Source of the DNA: Croceibacterium soli
GTDB lineage: Bacteria; Pseudomonadota; Alphaproteobacteria; Sphingomonadales; Sphingomonadaceae
DNA: 64,000 nucleotides
Assembly: GCF_009828065.1 (NCBI RefSeq)
Contig: NZ_WTYK01000008.1
Coordinates: forward strand, 62,001-126,000
Reading direction: 5' to 3'
The notes beneath the pieces are model-generated. The model ran no database searches. It saw nothing but the letters and a program-made list of their open reading frames with translations, and was not told the DNA's origin. The translations under genes and the position numbers were made by a program. Below, one piece after another: positions 9,463-19,049 of the stretch. Every line of letters begins with the position of its first letter. Within the stretch, counting starts at the first letter, position 1.

Positions 9463-9786
9463 ATGACCGACTTCAAGGATCGTGAGCGCGGCGAGGAACG
9501 CAAGTTCGCGATGGACGAGGAAACCGCCTTTCGCGTCGCCGCCCGCCGCAACCGCCTGCTCGGCCACTGGGCAGCCGAGAAGATGAGCCTGACGCCCGAA
9601 GAGACCGACGCCTATGCCAAGGAAGTCGTCCAGGCCGATTTCGAGGAAGTCGGTGACGAGGACGTGATCCGCAAAGTGCTGGGCGACCTTACCAGCGCCG
9701 GCTGCGATGTCGACGAAGCGACAGTCCGCGCGGTGCTGGAAGAGAAATCCGTCGAGGCCCGCCGGCAGCTCATGGGCGAAGCCTGA
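9463..9786 (+). CDS. DUF1476 protein, F1 ATPase inhibitor subunit zeta type
   Basis: 107 residues. DUF1476 members are the alphaproteobacterial zeta subunit, which binds F1-ATPase and blocks wasteful ATP hydrolysis. The start MTDFKDRERGEERKFAMDEE, the RRNRLLGHWAAEKM helix and the regular acidic helices match. The N-terminal inhibitory segment appears complete. It overlaps bolA by one base (TGATG). Confidence 0.88.
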   Translation: MTDFKDRERGEERKFAMDEETAFRVAARRNRLLGHWAAEKMSLTPEETDAYAKEVVQADFEEVGDEDVIRKVLGDLTSAGCDVDEATVRAVLEEKSVEARRQLMGEA

Positions 9787-10019
9787 TGGCGATGCCCGCC
9801 GCGCAGATCCAGGCCCTGATCGAGGCGGCCCTGCCTGATGCGAAAGTGGAGATCGAGGACCTCGCCGGCGACGGCGACCACTACCGCGCGCACGTCGTCA
9901 GCAGCGCCTTCGCGGGCAAGAGCCGCGTCCAGCAGCACAAGCTGGTCTACGAAGCGCTCGGCGGGCGGATGGGCGGCGAACTCCACGCCTTGCAACTGAC
10001 AACCGCCGTCCCCAACTGA
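9786..10019 (+). CDS. BolA family protein
   Basis: 77 residues, BolA2-like short form with a KH-type fold. BolA proteins pair with monothiol glutaredoxins to bind a [2Fe-2S] cluster. The conserved HYRAHVVSSAFAGKSRVQQHK segment has the C-terminal cluster-ligand His in RVQQHKLVYEAL. The next gene is the matching Grx4-type glutaredoxin, a textbook pairing. Confidence 0.95.
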   Translation: MAMPAAQIQALIEAALPDAKVEIEDLAGDGDHYRAHVVSSAFAGKSRVQQHKLVYEALGGRMGGELHALQLTTAVPN

Positions 10020-10058
10020 CAGACAACCAGTCACTAACCCACCGGGGCCGTAAACAAA

Positions 10059-10388
10059 ATGTCCGATACCAACGAACGCATTGCCAAGATCGTCAACGAG
10101 CACGACGTCGTCCTGTTCATGAAGGGCACCCCGCTGTTTCCGCAGTGCGGCTTCTCCAGCCGCGCCGTGGCGATCCTCGAGCATTGCGGCGTCGACTTCG
10201 ACAGCGTCGACGTGCTGCAGGACAGCGAGATCCGCCAGGGCATCAAGGCGTTCTCCGACTGGCCGACGATCCCCCAGCTTTACGTGAAGGGCGAGTTCGT
10301 CGGCGGCAGCGACATCATGATGGAGATGTACGAGGCCGGGGAGCTGAAGCAACTGCTCGAGGAAAAGCAGGTCACCAAGGCCAACTGA
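10059..10388 (+). CDS. grxD: Monothiol glutaredoxin, Grx4 family
   Basis: 109 residues. Carries and delivers [2Fe-2S] clusters, working with BolA. The CGFS active site (about residue 30, [11 protein letters not shown]), the [19 protein letters not shown] glutathione-binding stretch and the length are all standard. Last gene of the zeta-bolA-grxD run, with a terminator 20 bp later. Confidence 0.97.
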   Translation: MSDTNERIAKIVNEHDVVLFMKGTPLFPQCGFSSRAVAILEHCGVDFDSVDVLQDSEIRQGIKAFSDWPTIPQLYVKGEFVGGSDIMMEMYEAGELKQLLEEKQVTKAN

Positions 10389-10407
10389 CCGCTTCGCCTC
10401 CGCAAAC

Positions 10408-10438
10408 AAAAAGCCCCGCTTCCGCGGGGCTTTTTTTG
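10408..10438 (+). terminator. Rho-independent terminator after grxD
   Basis: AAGCCCCGC and GCGGGGCTT arms with a TTCC loop, followed by a run of T. Confidence 0.93.
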
Positions 10439-10439
10439 T

Positions 10440-10904
10440 GTCCGGTGGCTTCGGGGAGGCGGAGCCGCGTAACCAGGGAGCAGCCCCGCCTCTTGTCGAA
10501 GACGGTTCTATAGTAGCACGGTGCGTGCCAGGCTGCAGCTCCCCAGCCTTTCCGCGGATGACGATGGTTAACGCGATGGGGGCCGGCGGAATGGTTGTAA
10601 GGTTTTCCGACACGGCCTTCAGCTAGCGGTGTGCCGGACGAACTCGAGCGGGTCCCGCTTTGCCCATGAGCAAGCTCCGCCCCAGCGGTGAAATGGGCCC
10701 TGAAACAAGTTCAGGGTGACGAGGAGGGAACTAGGTGACGATAGGCGAGCAGGGTGCCGCCCCTCCTCACCTCCCTCCCCAACCCGTCATGCTGAACTTG
10801 TTTCAGCATCCATCCCTCAGCCGGGGCCGGTGCGCCCGGACGGGCACGAGCGGGCCGCCTTGCCCATCAGCAAAACTCCGCCCCAGCGGCGACGGATCGC
10901 CCCG
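10440..10904. repeat. Gene-free gap with repeated sequence
   Basis: No credible gene. Two short palindromes lie here: CCCTGAAACAAGTTCAGGG at 10698-10716, and ATGCTGAACTTGTTTCAGCAT inside 10785-10811. Two diverged copies of a roughly 60-bp direct repeat occur at about 10630-10690 and 10829-10890, both with the core AGC, then AA(G/A)CTCCGCCCCAGCGG. The same palindrome type recurs at 38515-38606. Confidence 0.7.
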
Positions 10905-12311
10905 CTACGACCACCCTCCGCCCAGCGCCCGGAACACGTCGACTTGCGCGCGGGAGACTTCGGCATCTTGCGCGGCGAGTTGGGCCCTTGCTTCCGCCAG
11001 GGTCCGCTCGGCGTCGAGACGGTCGAGGGAGTTGGTGGTGCCCTCCCGCTGCTGGGCGCGGACGATGCGCGCGGCGCGTTCGGCTTCCTGGCTGGCGGAC
11101 TGGAGCGCCGCGCGGCGCTCGATGGCGTGGACATAGTTGGACAGGGCGGTTTCGGTTTCCTCCAGCGCGGTCAGCACGGCGCCGTCGAACGCGGCGAGCG
11201 AGCCCTGCGTGTCCGCCTCCGCCGCATCGATGCGGGCGCGGATCGCCTCCTGGTTGGGGAAGGACCAGTTCAGCAGCGAGCCGACCAGCCAGCGCAGTGG
11301 GCCGCCGGTGAAGATGTCCCCGATGTCAGGCCCGGTCGAACCGAGCGAGCCGCCGAGGGTGATGCGCGGGTAGAGGTCCGCCGTGGCGACCCCGATCCGC
11401 GCCGTATCGGCCGCGAGGCGCCGTTCGGCGGAGCGGATGTCTGGCCGGCGCGCGAGAAGCGTGGCGCCGTCGCCGATCGGGATCGCCTGCTCGATCTCCA
11501 GCACGATGCTGCGCTCGCCGGCGATCGGCGGCAGTTCCGCCGGCGCGCGGCCGGTCAGCGTGGCGAGGCGGAACAGCGCGGCGGCGCGGGCCGCTTCCAG
11601 CGCGGGAATGTCGGCGGCGCGCTGGTCCCGCAAAGTGGCGATGCGGGCCACGGCCAGGCCGCTTTCGAGCCCGGCGGCATGGCGCTTGCGCGTAAGCTCG
11701 AGCGACTGGCTCAGCAGCTCGACGATCTCCCGCGCCACGCGCAGCCGGGCCGCCCCGGATGCGGCGTCGGCATAAGCGCGGGTCGTATCGGCGACGACCA
11801 TGACGCGCACGGCATCGGCCTCGGCTTCGCTGGCCGCGAGATCGGCGCGTGCCGCTTCGACGCCCCGGCTGACGCGGGCGAACAGGTCGACCTCGTAAGC
11901 GACGTCGATCCCGGCGTCGTAAGACCAGTCCTGGCGATCGGCGCCGGCCGGAACCTGGCTTTCGGGAACGCGGCCGTAGCTTGCGCCCGCCCCGACCGAG
12001 CCCTGCGGCAGGCGGTCACCGCGCGCGCCGCGCAGGCCGGCCCTCGCTCGCTCGATGCGGGCGACCGCCTGGCGGACATCGGTGTTCGCCGCCAGCGCTT
12101 CGGCCACCAGCGTGTCGAGCACGGGATCGTTGTAGAGCCGCCACCAGTCGGCGGGCAGCGGCGCGGCGGCGAAGGCGGGATCGCCGGCGGAAATGAAGGG
12201 GCCGGAAGACGCTGGGCGGGGGGAAGACGCAGCATAGTCCGGCCCCACCGCGCACCCCGAAAGGGCGAGCGCGGAAAGGGACGCGAGAGCGAAGTGGCGG
12301 TATCTCATCAT
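10905..12311 (-). CDS. RND efflux outer-membrane factor (NodT/OprM type lipoprotein)
   Basis: 468 residues. Trimeric TolC-like exit duct of the tripartite pump encoded next to it. The N-terminus is a lipoprotein signal ending in a lipobox (LALSGC) near residue 21, followed by AVGPDYAASSPRPAS, typical of the family. Two repeats of long helices follow, the second with LLARRPDIRSAERRLAADTARIG. It lies 5 bp downstream of the pump gene in the same direction. Confidence 0.95.
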   Translation of the reverse strand: MMRYRHFALASLSALALSGCAVGPDYAASSPRPASSGPFISAGDPAFAAAPLPADWWRLYNDPVLDTLVAEALAANTDVRQAVARIERARAGLRGARGDRLPQGSVGAGASYGRVPESQVPAGADRQDWSYDAGIDVAYEVDLFARVSRGVEAARADLAASEAEADAVRVMVVADTTRAYADAASGAARLRVAREIVELLSQSLELTRKRHAAGLESGLAVARIATLRDQRAADIPALEAARAAALFRLATLTGRAPAELPPIAGERSIVLEIEQAIPIGDGATLLARRPDIRSAERRLAADTARIGVATADLYPRITLGGSLGSTGPDIGDIFTGGPLRWLVGSLLNWSFPNQEAIRARIDAAEADTQGSLAAFDGAVLTALEETETALSNYVHAIERRAALQSASQEAERAARIVRAQQREGTTNSLDRLDAERTLAEARAQLAAQDAEVSRAQVDVFRALGGGWS

Positions 12312-12316
12312 GGCAC

Positions 12317-15300
12317 CTATTCGGCAGGCTGGAGGACGGCCTGGTGGCGGCCGCTGCCGCCGCGCAGGCGGTCGATACGGTCGCCCAGGGCGCGGCTGAC
12401 GACGTAGAAAGTCGGCGTGAAGATCAGGCCGAAGCCGGTGACCCCGAGCATGCCGAAACAGACCGCCGTGCCGAGCGCCTGGCGCAGCTCCGCGCCAGCG
12501 CCGGTCGCGATTACCAGCGGCACGGAGCCGAGGATGAAGGCGAAGCTGGTCATCAGGATCGGCCGCAGCCGGGTCTTGGCCGCCTGGACCGCGGCCTCAG
12601 CCGGGGTGAGCCCGTCCTGCAGTTCTCCCTGACGGGCGAACTCCACGATCAGGATCGCGTTCTTGGCCGCCAGCGCGATCAGCACAACGAGGCCGATCTG
12701 GGTCAGCACGTTGTTGTCCATGCCTCTCAGGTTCACCCCGACCATCGCCGCCAGGATGCACATCGGCACGATCAGGATGATCGCCAGCGGCATGACCAGG
12801 CTTTCGTACTGCGCGGCGAGCACGAGGAAGACGAGCAGCACGGCGAGCGCGAAGACCAGCACGGCGGTGTTGCCGGCATACTTCTGCTGGTAGGCGATGC
12901 CGGTCCATTCGTGGTCGTACCCGCGCGCCATCACCTCGTCCGCCACTCTTTCCATCGTCTCCAGCGACTGGCCCGTGGAGAAGCCCGGAGCCGTGTCGCC
13001 GTCGACGGCCACCGCGGGCGAGAGGTTGTAGCGGGTCACGCGGTACGGCCCGGTGGTGTCGCTCAGCGTGGCGACCGAGCCGATCGGCACCATCGAGCCG
13101 TTGTCGGAACGGGTCTGCAGGTTGGCGATGTCCGAAGCGCTCTCACGGTATGGTGCATCGGCCTGTGCGGTCACCCGGTAGGTGCGGCCGAGCAGGTTGA
13201 AGTCGTTGATGAAAGCCGAGCCGAGGTAGACCTGCAGAGTCTCGAACACGCGCGAAGGCGACACGCCGAGGATCTGCGCCTTGTCGCGATCGATGTCGGC
13301 GCGGACGCGCGGGGTCCCGGTGTCGAAGAACGTGTAGACCCCGGCCAGGCCTTCCTGCTGGTTGGCCTCGGCGATCACCGCGTTCACCATGTCCTGCAGC
13401 TCGCGGTAACCCTGGCCATTCTTGTCCTCGATCATCATGCGGAAGCCGCCGGCGGAGCCGATGCCGCGGATCACCGGCGGCTTGACGATCATCAGGCGCG
13501 CTTCGTTGATATCGGCGGTGGCCTTCTGCGCTTCGGCGATCAGCGCATCGACGGTCTGGCCCTTGGCGCCCCGTTCCTCGAAATCGTCGAGGATCCAGTA
13601 CGCTGCGGCGGCGCTGGCAGACTGCGTCTCGGACGTGCCGTCGAAGCCGGAGAGCATGACGGTGCCCTTCACGCCGTCGATCGGCAGCATGCGTTCGGCG
13701 ACTTTCTTCATCACCGTGTCGGTGCGCGAAGTGGCGGAGCCCGGCGGAAGCTGGATCACGGTCAGGAAGTAGCCCTGGTCCTGCTGGGGGATGAAGCCCG
13801 TCGGCGTCATCCATAGCGCCGCACCGGTCAGCGCGATCAGGCCGGCATAAGCGGCCATCATGCGCCGGGGCATCGCCACGACTTTGGCGGTCCGCCGGCC
13901 ATAGGCTTCGCTGAAGCGGTCGAACGCGCGGTTGAACTTGTCGCCTGCTCGCTCGGCCAATTGGCGCCAGTAAGCACCGTCCGGCGCACGCTCGTGCGGA
14001 CGGAGTAGGATCGCGGACAGCGCCGGGGAGAGCGTCAGCGAGACGATCAGCGAGATCACCGTCGCCGCCGAGATGGTCACGGCGAACTGCTGGTAGAACG
14101 CGCCCGACATGCCGCCGATGAAGAGCGTCGGCACGAACACCGCGCAGAGCACGAGGACGATGGCGATCAGCGCGGCGCCGACTTCGTCCATCGACGTGCG
14201 CGCCGCCTGGAGCGGGCTCATTCCGCTTTCGAGGTTCCGCTCGACGTTCTCGACCACCACGATCGCGTCGTCGACGACGATGCCGATCGCCAGCACCAGC
14301 CCGAACAGCGAGAGGTTGTTGAGCGAGTAGCCGAGCATCGCCAGCACCGCGAACGTGCCGATCAGCGAGACCGGGATCGCCAGCACCGGGATCAGCGAGG
14401 CGCGCCACTTCTGCAGGAACACCACGATCACCAGCACGACCAGGACGATCGCTTCGAGCAGGGTCTCGACCACCGCGTCGACCGACTGCTGGATGAACTC
14501 GGTCGGGTTGTAGACGATGCGGTATTCAAGGCCCGCGGGGAATTCGGCGGACAGTTCCTCCATTGCTGCCTGGACCGCTTCGGCGGAGGCGAGCGCGTTG
14601 GAGCCGGGCTCCTGCAGCACGGGGACGATGACGGAGTCGCGGTCGTCGAGATAGGCCGAGGTGCTGTAGTCCGCGGCGCCGATCTCCACCCGCGCCACGT
14701 CGCCGACGCGGACCTGGCGCCCGCTGGCGTCGGTGCGGATCACCACGTCCTCGAACTGCTGCGGATCGGTGAAGCGGCCCTGCGTCTCGACGTTGAGCTG
14801 GAAGGCGCTGCCCGCGCTCGGCGGCTGACCCAGCGTGCCCGCGGCGACCTGCACGTTCTGCGCCCGCAATGCCGAGACGATGTCGCCCGCGGTAAGGTTC
14901 AGCCCGGCGGCGCGGCCGGGATCGATCCACACGCGCATGGCAAGCTCGCGCTGGCCGAACAGCCGTACGTCGCCGACCCCTTCGATGCGGGCGAGGCGAT
15001 CGCGGATCTGGGTCTGCGCGTAGTTCGAGATGTACTCGCGGCTCAGCGAGCCGTCGGGCGATATGAGGTTGACGATCAGCAGGAAGTCGGGCGTCGTCTT
15101 GAGAGTGACGATGCCGAGGCGGCGGACCTCTTCGGGCAGGCGCGGCTCGGCGATGGCGACTCGGTTCTGCACCAGGACCTGCGCCTCATCGAGGTCGGTG
15201 CCCTGCTCGAAAGTGACGGTGATCGTCACCCGCCCGTCGCCCGTCGACTGGCTGGAGAGGTAGAGCATCCCGTCGACGCCGTTGATCTCCTGCTCGATCG

Positions 15301-15496
15301 GGTTGGCGACGGTGTCCGCCACCGTCTCGGCCGAGGCGCCCGGGTAAGTGGCGGTGACCGTCACCGTCGGCGGCACGACCTCGGGGTACTGCGACACCGG
15401 CAGGAAGAAGTACGAGATCGCGCCGACGAGCGTGATGATGATGGCGATCACCGCGGCGAAGATCGGCCGGTCGATGAAGAAGCGGGACAGGCGCAT
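12317..15496 (-). CDS. RND multidrug efflux pump, inner-membrane permease (HAE1 family)
   Basis: 1059 residues, AcrB-like size, with 12 membrane helices in two halves. The N-terminus MRLSRFFIDRPIFAAVIAII is canonical. The proton-relay Asp pair is in GIVVDDAIVVVENVERNL (about residue 405) and the relay Lys in ALAAKNAILIVEFARQGEL (about 940). Exports hydrophobic drugs, dyes and similar substrates using proton motive force. Middle gene of adaptor-pump-duct, all on the minus strand. Substrate range not predictable. Confidence 0.97.
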   Translation of the reverse strand: MRLSRFFIDRPIFAAVIAIIITLVGAISYFFLPVSQYPEVVPPTVTVTATYPGASAETVADTVANPIEQEINGVDGMLYLSSQSTGDGRVTITVTFEQGTDLDEAQVLVQNRVAIAEPRLPEEVRRLGIVTLKTTPDFLLIVNLISPDGSLSREYISNYAQTQIRDRLARIEGVGDVRLFGQRELAMRVWIDPGRAAGLNLTAGDIVSALRAQNVQVAAGTLGQPPSAGSAFQLNVETQGRFTDPQQFEDVVIRTDASGRQVRVGDVARVEIGAADYSTSAYLDDRDSVIVPVLQEPGSNALASAEAVQAAMEELSAEFPAGLEYRIVYNPTEFIQQSVDAVVETLLEAIVLVVLVIVVFLQKWRASLIPVLAIPVSLIGTFAVLAMLGYSLNNLSLFGLVLAIGIVVDDAIVVVENVERNLESGMSPLQAARTSMDEVGAALIAIVLVLCAVFVPTLFIGGMSGAFYQQFAVTISAATVISLIVSLTLSPALSAILLRPHERAPDGAYWRQLAERAGDKFNRAFDRFSEAYGRRTAKVVAMPRRMMAAYAGLIALTGAALWMTPTGFIPQQDQGYFLTVIQLPPGSATSRTDTVMKKVAERMLPIDGVKGTVMLSGFDGTSETQSASAAAAYWILDDFEERGAKGQTVDALIAEAQKATADINEARLMIVKPPVIRGIGSAGGFRMMIEDKNGQGYRELQDMVNAVIAEANQQEGLAGVYTFFDTGTPRVRADIDRDKAQILGVSPSRVFETLQVYLGSAFINDFNLLGRTYRVTAQADAPYRESASDIANLQTRSDNGSMVPIGSVATLSDTTGPYRVTRYNLSPAVAVDGDTAPGFSTGQSLETMERVADEVMARGYDHEWTGIAYQQKYAGNTAVLVFALAVLLVFLVLAAQYESLVMPLAIILIVPMCILAAMVGVNLRGMDNNVLTQIGLVVLIALAAKNAILIVEFARQGELQDGLTPAEAAVQAAKTRLRPILMTSFAFILGSVPLVIATGAGAELRQALGTAVCFGMLGVTGFGLIFTPTFYVVSRALGDRIDRLRGGSGRHQAVLQPAE

Positions 15497-15556
15497 TTCG
15501 GGCTCCGATTGGAATCGAGGGTCGGCTTGGGCGGCTCAGGTCGGATTGGGACGGCG

Positions 15557-16825
15557 TCAGCCCGCGAGCGTCGCCTTGCCGGGAGGTGCGGCGGCCTTGG
15601 CTGCCTTGGGCTCGGCCGCGCTTTCGGGCCGGTCGATCCGGCCGCGCCGCGCGGTCACCTTGCTGCCGGGGAACGCCATCTGGGTGCCTTCGATCACCAC
15701 GCGGTCGGCAGGCGCGAGACCGCTGCGGACCACGCGCAGGCCGCCGGCGATCACGGGGCCGAGCACGACTTCCTTGGCGGCGACGGTGCCGTCCTGCCCC
15801 ACGACGAGCAGCAGCTTGCGCGTCTGGTCGGCCTGGACGGCGGTATCGGGCACGAGCAGGGCCTTCTCCGTCCCGCCGGTCGCCAGGCGCATGTTGCCGA
15901 ACATGCCGGGGGTGAGGAAGTTGCTCGGATTGCGAACCACGGCCCGGGCGCGGATCGTGCCGGAGTTGGGGTCCAGCCCGTTGTCGGTGAAATCGAGCGT
16001 GCCGTGCCAGCGATACTCGGTCTCGTCCTGCAGGCGGATGTCGACTTGCGCGCCGCGGCTGAGCCCCTCGCGCCGGGCCTTCAGGAACAGCCCTTCCGAA
16101 CCGTCGAAGGTGAAGTAGAGCGTGTCGGTGGCGTTGATCGTGGTCAGCAGGGTGGCCGCGGGCCCGTCGCCGGCGGCGACGAGGTTGCCCGGGTCGACCC
16201 GGCGGTCGGAAATCCGCCCGCTGATCGGGGCGCACACTGTGGTGAACTCCACATCGAGGCTGCGCGAGCGGACCCGCGCCTGGGCGGCAGCGAGACCGGC
16301 CTGGGCCGCGGTGACCCGCGCCCGGAGCGCATCGACCTCGCTCCTGGCGACGGCGTCATCCTCGACCAGGCGCAGTGCCCGGGCGAGGTCTGCCTGGGCG
16401 AGCGCGAGATCGCTGCGGGCACTGGCAACGCCGGCTTGCGCTTCGGCCAGGGCGGCGCGGTAGGGGCGCGGATCGATCGTGAAGAGCGGCTGCCCCTGGC
16501 GGACGAAGTCGCCGTCGCGGAAGTGCACCGCAGTGAGCTGGCCCGAGACGCGCGGACGCAGCTCGACGCTGCGGCTCGCCTCGAAGCGGCCGATGTATTC
16601 GTCCCATTCGGTGATCTCTCGCTGCAGCGGCACGGCGACGGTGACGACCGGGGGCGGCGGGGCAGCGGCCGGGGCGCTTCCGCCGCGCAGCATGTACCAG
16701 GCGAGCGCTACCGCTGCGGCGAGCACCACGATCCACAGGATCCGGCTCCGCCGTCCCTTCTGCGGCCGTTCTGCTTCTTCGAGCCTGCGCAGCTCGTGCA
16801 TCTCAATGGGAGAGAGGTCGTTCAT
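15557..16825 (-). CDS. RND efflux periplasmic adaptor
   Basis: 422 residues from the ATG at 16825; a longer in-frame start at 16930 would add 35 residues that look like leader translation. There is one N-terminal membrane anchor (RILWIVVLAAAVALAWYM). Then come the lipoyl/hairpin halves (LRPRVSGQLTAVHFRDGDFVRQGQ and FTTVCAPISGRISDRRVDPG) and a beta-barrel (TLDFTDNGLDPNSGTIRAR), all of the MexA/AcrA type. It is first in the efflux operon, downstream of tetR and its candidate operators. Confidence 0.95.
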   Translation of the reverse strand: MNDLSPIEMHELRRLEEAERPQKGRRSRILWIVVLAAAVALAWYMLRGGSAPAAAPPPPVVTVAVPLQREITEWDEYIGRFEASRSVELRPRVSGQLTAVHFRDGDFVRQGQPLFTIDPRPYRAALAEAQAGVASARSDLALAQADLARALRLVEDDAVARSEVDALRARVTAAQAGLAAAQARVRSRSLDVEFTTVCAPISGRISDRRVDPGNLVAAGDGPAATLLTTINATDTLYFTFDGSEGLFLKARREGLSRGAQVDIRLQDETEYRWHGTLDFTDNGLDPNSGTIRARAVVRNPSNFLTPGMFGNMRLATGGTEKALLVPDTAVQADQTRKLLLVVGQDGTVAAKEVVLGPVIAGGLRVVRSGLAPADRVVIEGTQMAFPGSKVTARRGRIDRPESAAEPKAAKAAAPPGKATLAG

Positions 16826-17014
16826 CGGACGGTCCTTGCTTCGGCGTCGTTTCGCCGGGCGCAGATCGCCGCACCCGGAAGCGAGGGCTTCGGGAAAAGC
16901 GATATGATCCGGCATTGATGGCCCGGACACCCGGGCTTGTGGTTTTCGGCGAGCGCCGAGCAGCGGGTCACCGGGTGAGAATATGCCCGTGCGCCACGCC
17001 GCCTGCAGCGTTCT

Positions 17015-17076
17015 GTACCGCTAAGTATGTTATCTGAGGTTCAGGTACAAGCGATACTTCTATACCGCTCGATACT
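17015..17076 (-). promoter_or_regulatory. Candidate operator pair and promoter of the efflux operon
   Basis: Two copies of a motif of the form TACCGCT-N3-TA occur on the plus strand, at 17016 and 17063 (TACCGCTAAGTATG and TACCGCTCGATAC). On the minus strand TTGTAC and ATACTT, 16 bp apart, could be -35/-10 boxes between them. A third copy overlaps the tetR start (17703-17715). The motif is seen; binding by the TetR protein is inference. Confidence 0.55.
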
Positions 17077-17106
17077 TTTTTCTGCAGTGCAGCAAAATCA
17101 ACGGGT

Positions 17107-17703
17107 TCAGCGGCCCGGCCAAATCGCCAAAGTGGCCTCCGCAACCTCCTGCAGCTCATCGCGACTCGCGCCGGCCCCGGCCTGCACGGCAATGCCCTGC
17201 ATCACCGCCAGCAAGTACCGAGTCATCGCTTCGGCTTCGACGGGGATTGTAAAATCGCCATCGTCGATCGCCTTCTGCAGGCGTTCCACTAGCGCTGTGC
17301 GCACGTGCTGCGTGCGGTCGCGCATTTCCTGGCCGATCGGCGAATCCGGGTTGCTGCAACTTACGGAGGCGATCACGCCCAGGCAGCCGCGGCATTCGCT
17401 GGTGATGTTCTCGATGGTCCCGTCCAGCATGCGCCGGGCCACGCCCCGCGCGGTCGGCGCTTCCAGCGCGCTGCGGGCATAGGCGAGCTTCTCGCGCTCG
17501 TAGAGATCGAGCGCCTGCTTGAAGAGCGCTTCCTTGTTGCCGAAAGCGGCGTAAAGGCTGGGCCGGGTTATGCCCATCGCTTCGGTCAGGTCGCTCAGCG
17601 AAGCGCCTTCATAGCCTTTGGTCCAGAACACGCGCAGCGCCGCGGCAAGCGCCTCCTCCACGTCGAACTCGCGCGGGCGTCCTCTCACGGCAACCTTTTC
17701 CAT
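17107..17703 (-). CDS. TetR/AcrR family transcriptional regulator
   Basis: 198 residues. N-terminal helix-turn-helix (about residues 10-55: GRPREFDVEEALAAALRVFW, then LSDLTEAMGITRPSLYAAFG), followed by a C-terminal ligand domain with SECRGCLGVIAS. I start it at MEKVAVRGRPREF, because the upstream open frame is unrelated. It lies just upstream of and co-directional with the efflux operon, the usual place for its repressor. The motif shared with the efflux promoter overlaps its own start codon, suggesting autoregulation. Confidence 0.93.
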   Translation of the reverse strand: MEKVAVRGRPREFDVEEALAAALRVFWTKGYEGASLSDLTEAMGITRPSLYAAFGNKEALFKQALDLYEREKLAYARSALEAPTARGVARRMLDGTIENITSECRGCLGVIASVSCSNPDSPIGQEMRDRTQHVRTALVERLQKAIDDGDFTIPVEAEAMTRYLLAVMQGIAVQAGAGASRDELQEVAEATLAIWPGR

Positions 17704-17716
17704 ATCGAGCGGTATG
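17703..17716 (-). promoter_or_regulatory. Third copy of the candidate TetR operator
   Basis: The plus strand reads TATCGAGCGGTATG, the reverse complement of the ATACCGCTCGATA motif at 17062. It overlaps the tetR start codon. Confidence 0.5.
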
Positions 17717-17768
17717 TAATAGATTTGAAAGCGAGTCCAGCGGTTTGGCCGCAAGGCGCGGATCGGGC

Positions 17769-19049
17769 TTAGCCGTTGAGCCTCGCGACCGCGTCGAGTT
17801 CTTCGGGTGTCAGAAGGTCCAGCGCGGGCTGGAGGTCGGCCGGGTGCCAGGCCGCGAGCTCCGAGAACGCGACGACGCTGTCGTTCGCGAGGTCTTCCTG
17901 GATGAGGATCTCCTGCGGCGGGATCGGGCGGTTCTCCCGCGTGGCGTAGAATGCCAGGAGCCGGGTGGCTGGCTTGCGGGCCTTGGGTGTGCGTACGAAA
18001 GCCATGCGGTTGCTCCGCAGGCGGACCAGCAGACCGGGGGGGAAGAACCCGACGCTCTGCATGAACTTGAACAGAAGGTGCTGATCGAAGTGGCCTTTCC
18101 AGCCCCACATCTCGGCGAGTGCTTCGAGCGGCGGCACGGCGCTCTTGTACACCCGTTCGGAGGTCAGCGCGTCGTAGACGTCGCAGATCGCGCCCAGCCG
18201 GGCGACTTCGGAGATGGAGTCCGCCGCAAGGCCGAACGGGTAACCGGTTCCGTCGATCTTCTCGTGATGGTGGCGGCACACGTCCAGGGCCACCTCCGGC
18301 ATGCCTTCGGACTGCGCAAGCACCTGGTAGCCGAATTCCGGATGCGCCTGCACCGCGGCGAACTCGCCGTCTGTAAGGCGACCCTGCTTGTTCAGTATCT
18401 CGTCGGGGGTGCCCATCTTGCCCAGGTCGTGCAGCAGGCCGCCGAGGCCATACTCCCGCGTCTCGGCCGCGCTCTTGCCCAGATGAACGGCGGCGTTGAT
18501 CATCAAAGTGCACACCGCCACCGAATGGAGGTAGGTGTATTCGTCCTTTCGCTTCAGGCGCAGGACGTCGAGCAAGGCGCGCGGACTGCGCTCGACCGTT
18601 TCGATGACGTCGTGGACGACCGCGTTCACGTCGCCCAGCCGCACGGCCCGGCCGAGCCGAACATCCTGGCACGCGGTCTTGACCACCTTCAGCGATCGGG
18701 AGACGAGCGCCCGGGCGCGCTGGCGCTCCGAAGCGTTGGGCGCAGCGGGGGCAGGCGCCTTCGCGGGGCTTTGCGCGCAGCAATCGCCGCTTTTGCGGCG
18801 ATCGCTGTCCAGCGCCTGTGCGGCGGAGGTGCGCTCAGGCTCATCCGCTGCCGCCTGCGCTGCCGGCCCGGCGCCCAGTTCGTCGTCGATCTCGACGAAC
18901 GGAACGTCGGACTGCCGCACCCGCGCGAGCTGCTCCGGCGTCTTGAGCACGAACTTGACGCGCCAGAACGGGTGATCGAACCACGAGCCGCCAAAGCCGC
19001 AGACATACATCCCCAGCACCACGTCCGTGGGATCAATCCGATGCTTCAT
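17769..19049 (-). CDS. HD-GYP domain phosphodiesterase (cyclic-di-GMP type)
   Basis: 426 residues. The N-terminal part (1-60, MKHRIDPTDVVLGMYVCGFG) is a DUF3391-like domain. An Ala/Pro linker follows, then an HD-GYP domain with LHSVAVCTLMI, the metal pair in GLLHDLGKMGTPDEILNK, ALDVCRHHHEKIDGTGYP and the DVYDALTSERVYK motif. The HHHEKIDGTGYP signature is intact, so hydrolysis of cyclic-di-GMP is likely. No partner gene is adjacent. Confidence 0.93.
   Translation of the reverse strand: MKHRIDPTDVVLGMYVCGFGGSWFDHPFWRVKFVLKTPEQLARVRQSDVPFVEIDDELGAGPAAQAAADEPERTSAAQALDSDRRKSGDCCAQSPAKAPAPAAPNASERQRARALVSRSLKVVKTACQDVRLGRAVRLGDVNAVVHDVIETVERSPRALLDVLRLKRKDEYTYLHSVAVCTLMINAAVHLGKSAAETREYGLGGLLHDLGKMGTPDEILNKQGRLTDGEFAAVQAHPEFGYQVLAQSEGMPEVALDVCRHHHEKIDGTGYPFGLAADSISEVARLGAICDVYDALTSERVYKSAVPPLEALAEMWGWKGHFDQHLLFKFMQSVGFFPPGLLVRLRSNRMAFVRTPKARKPATRLLAFYATRENRPIPPQEILIQEDLANDSVVAFSELAAWHPADLQPALDLLTPEELDAVARLNG

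Noticed and set aside
10716-12407. 563-codon plus-strand frame opposite the outer-membrane factor
   Set aside because: Antisense shadow of the OMF gene; composition is not protein-like.
12344-13816. 490-codon frame opposite the RND pump
   Set aside because: Antisense shadow; the pump is unambiguous.
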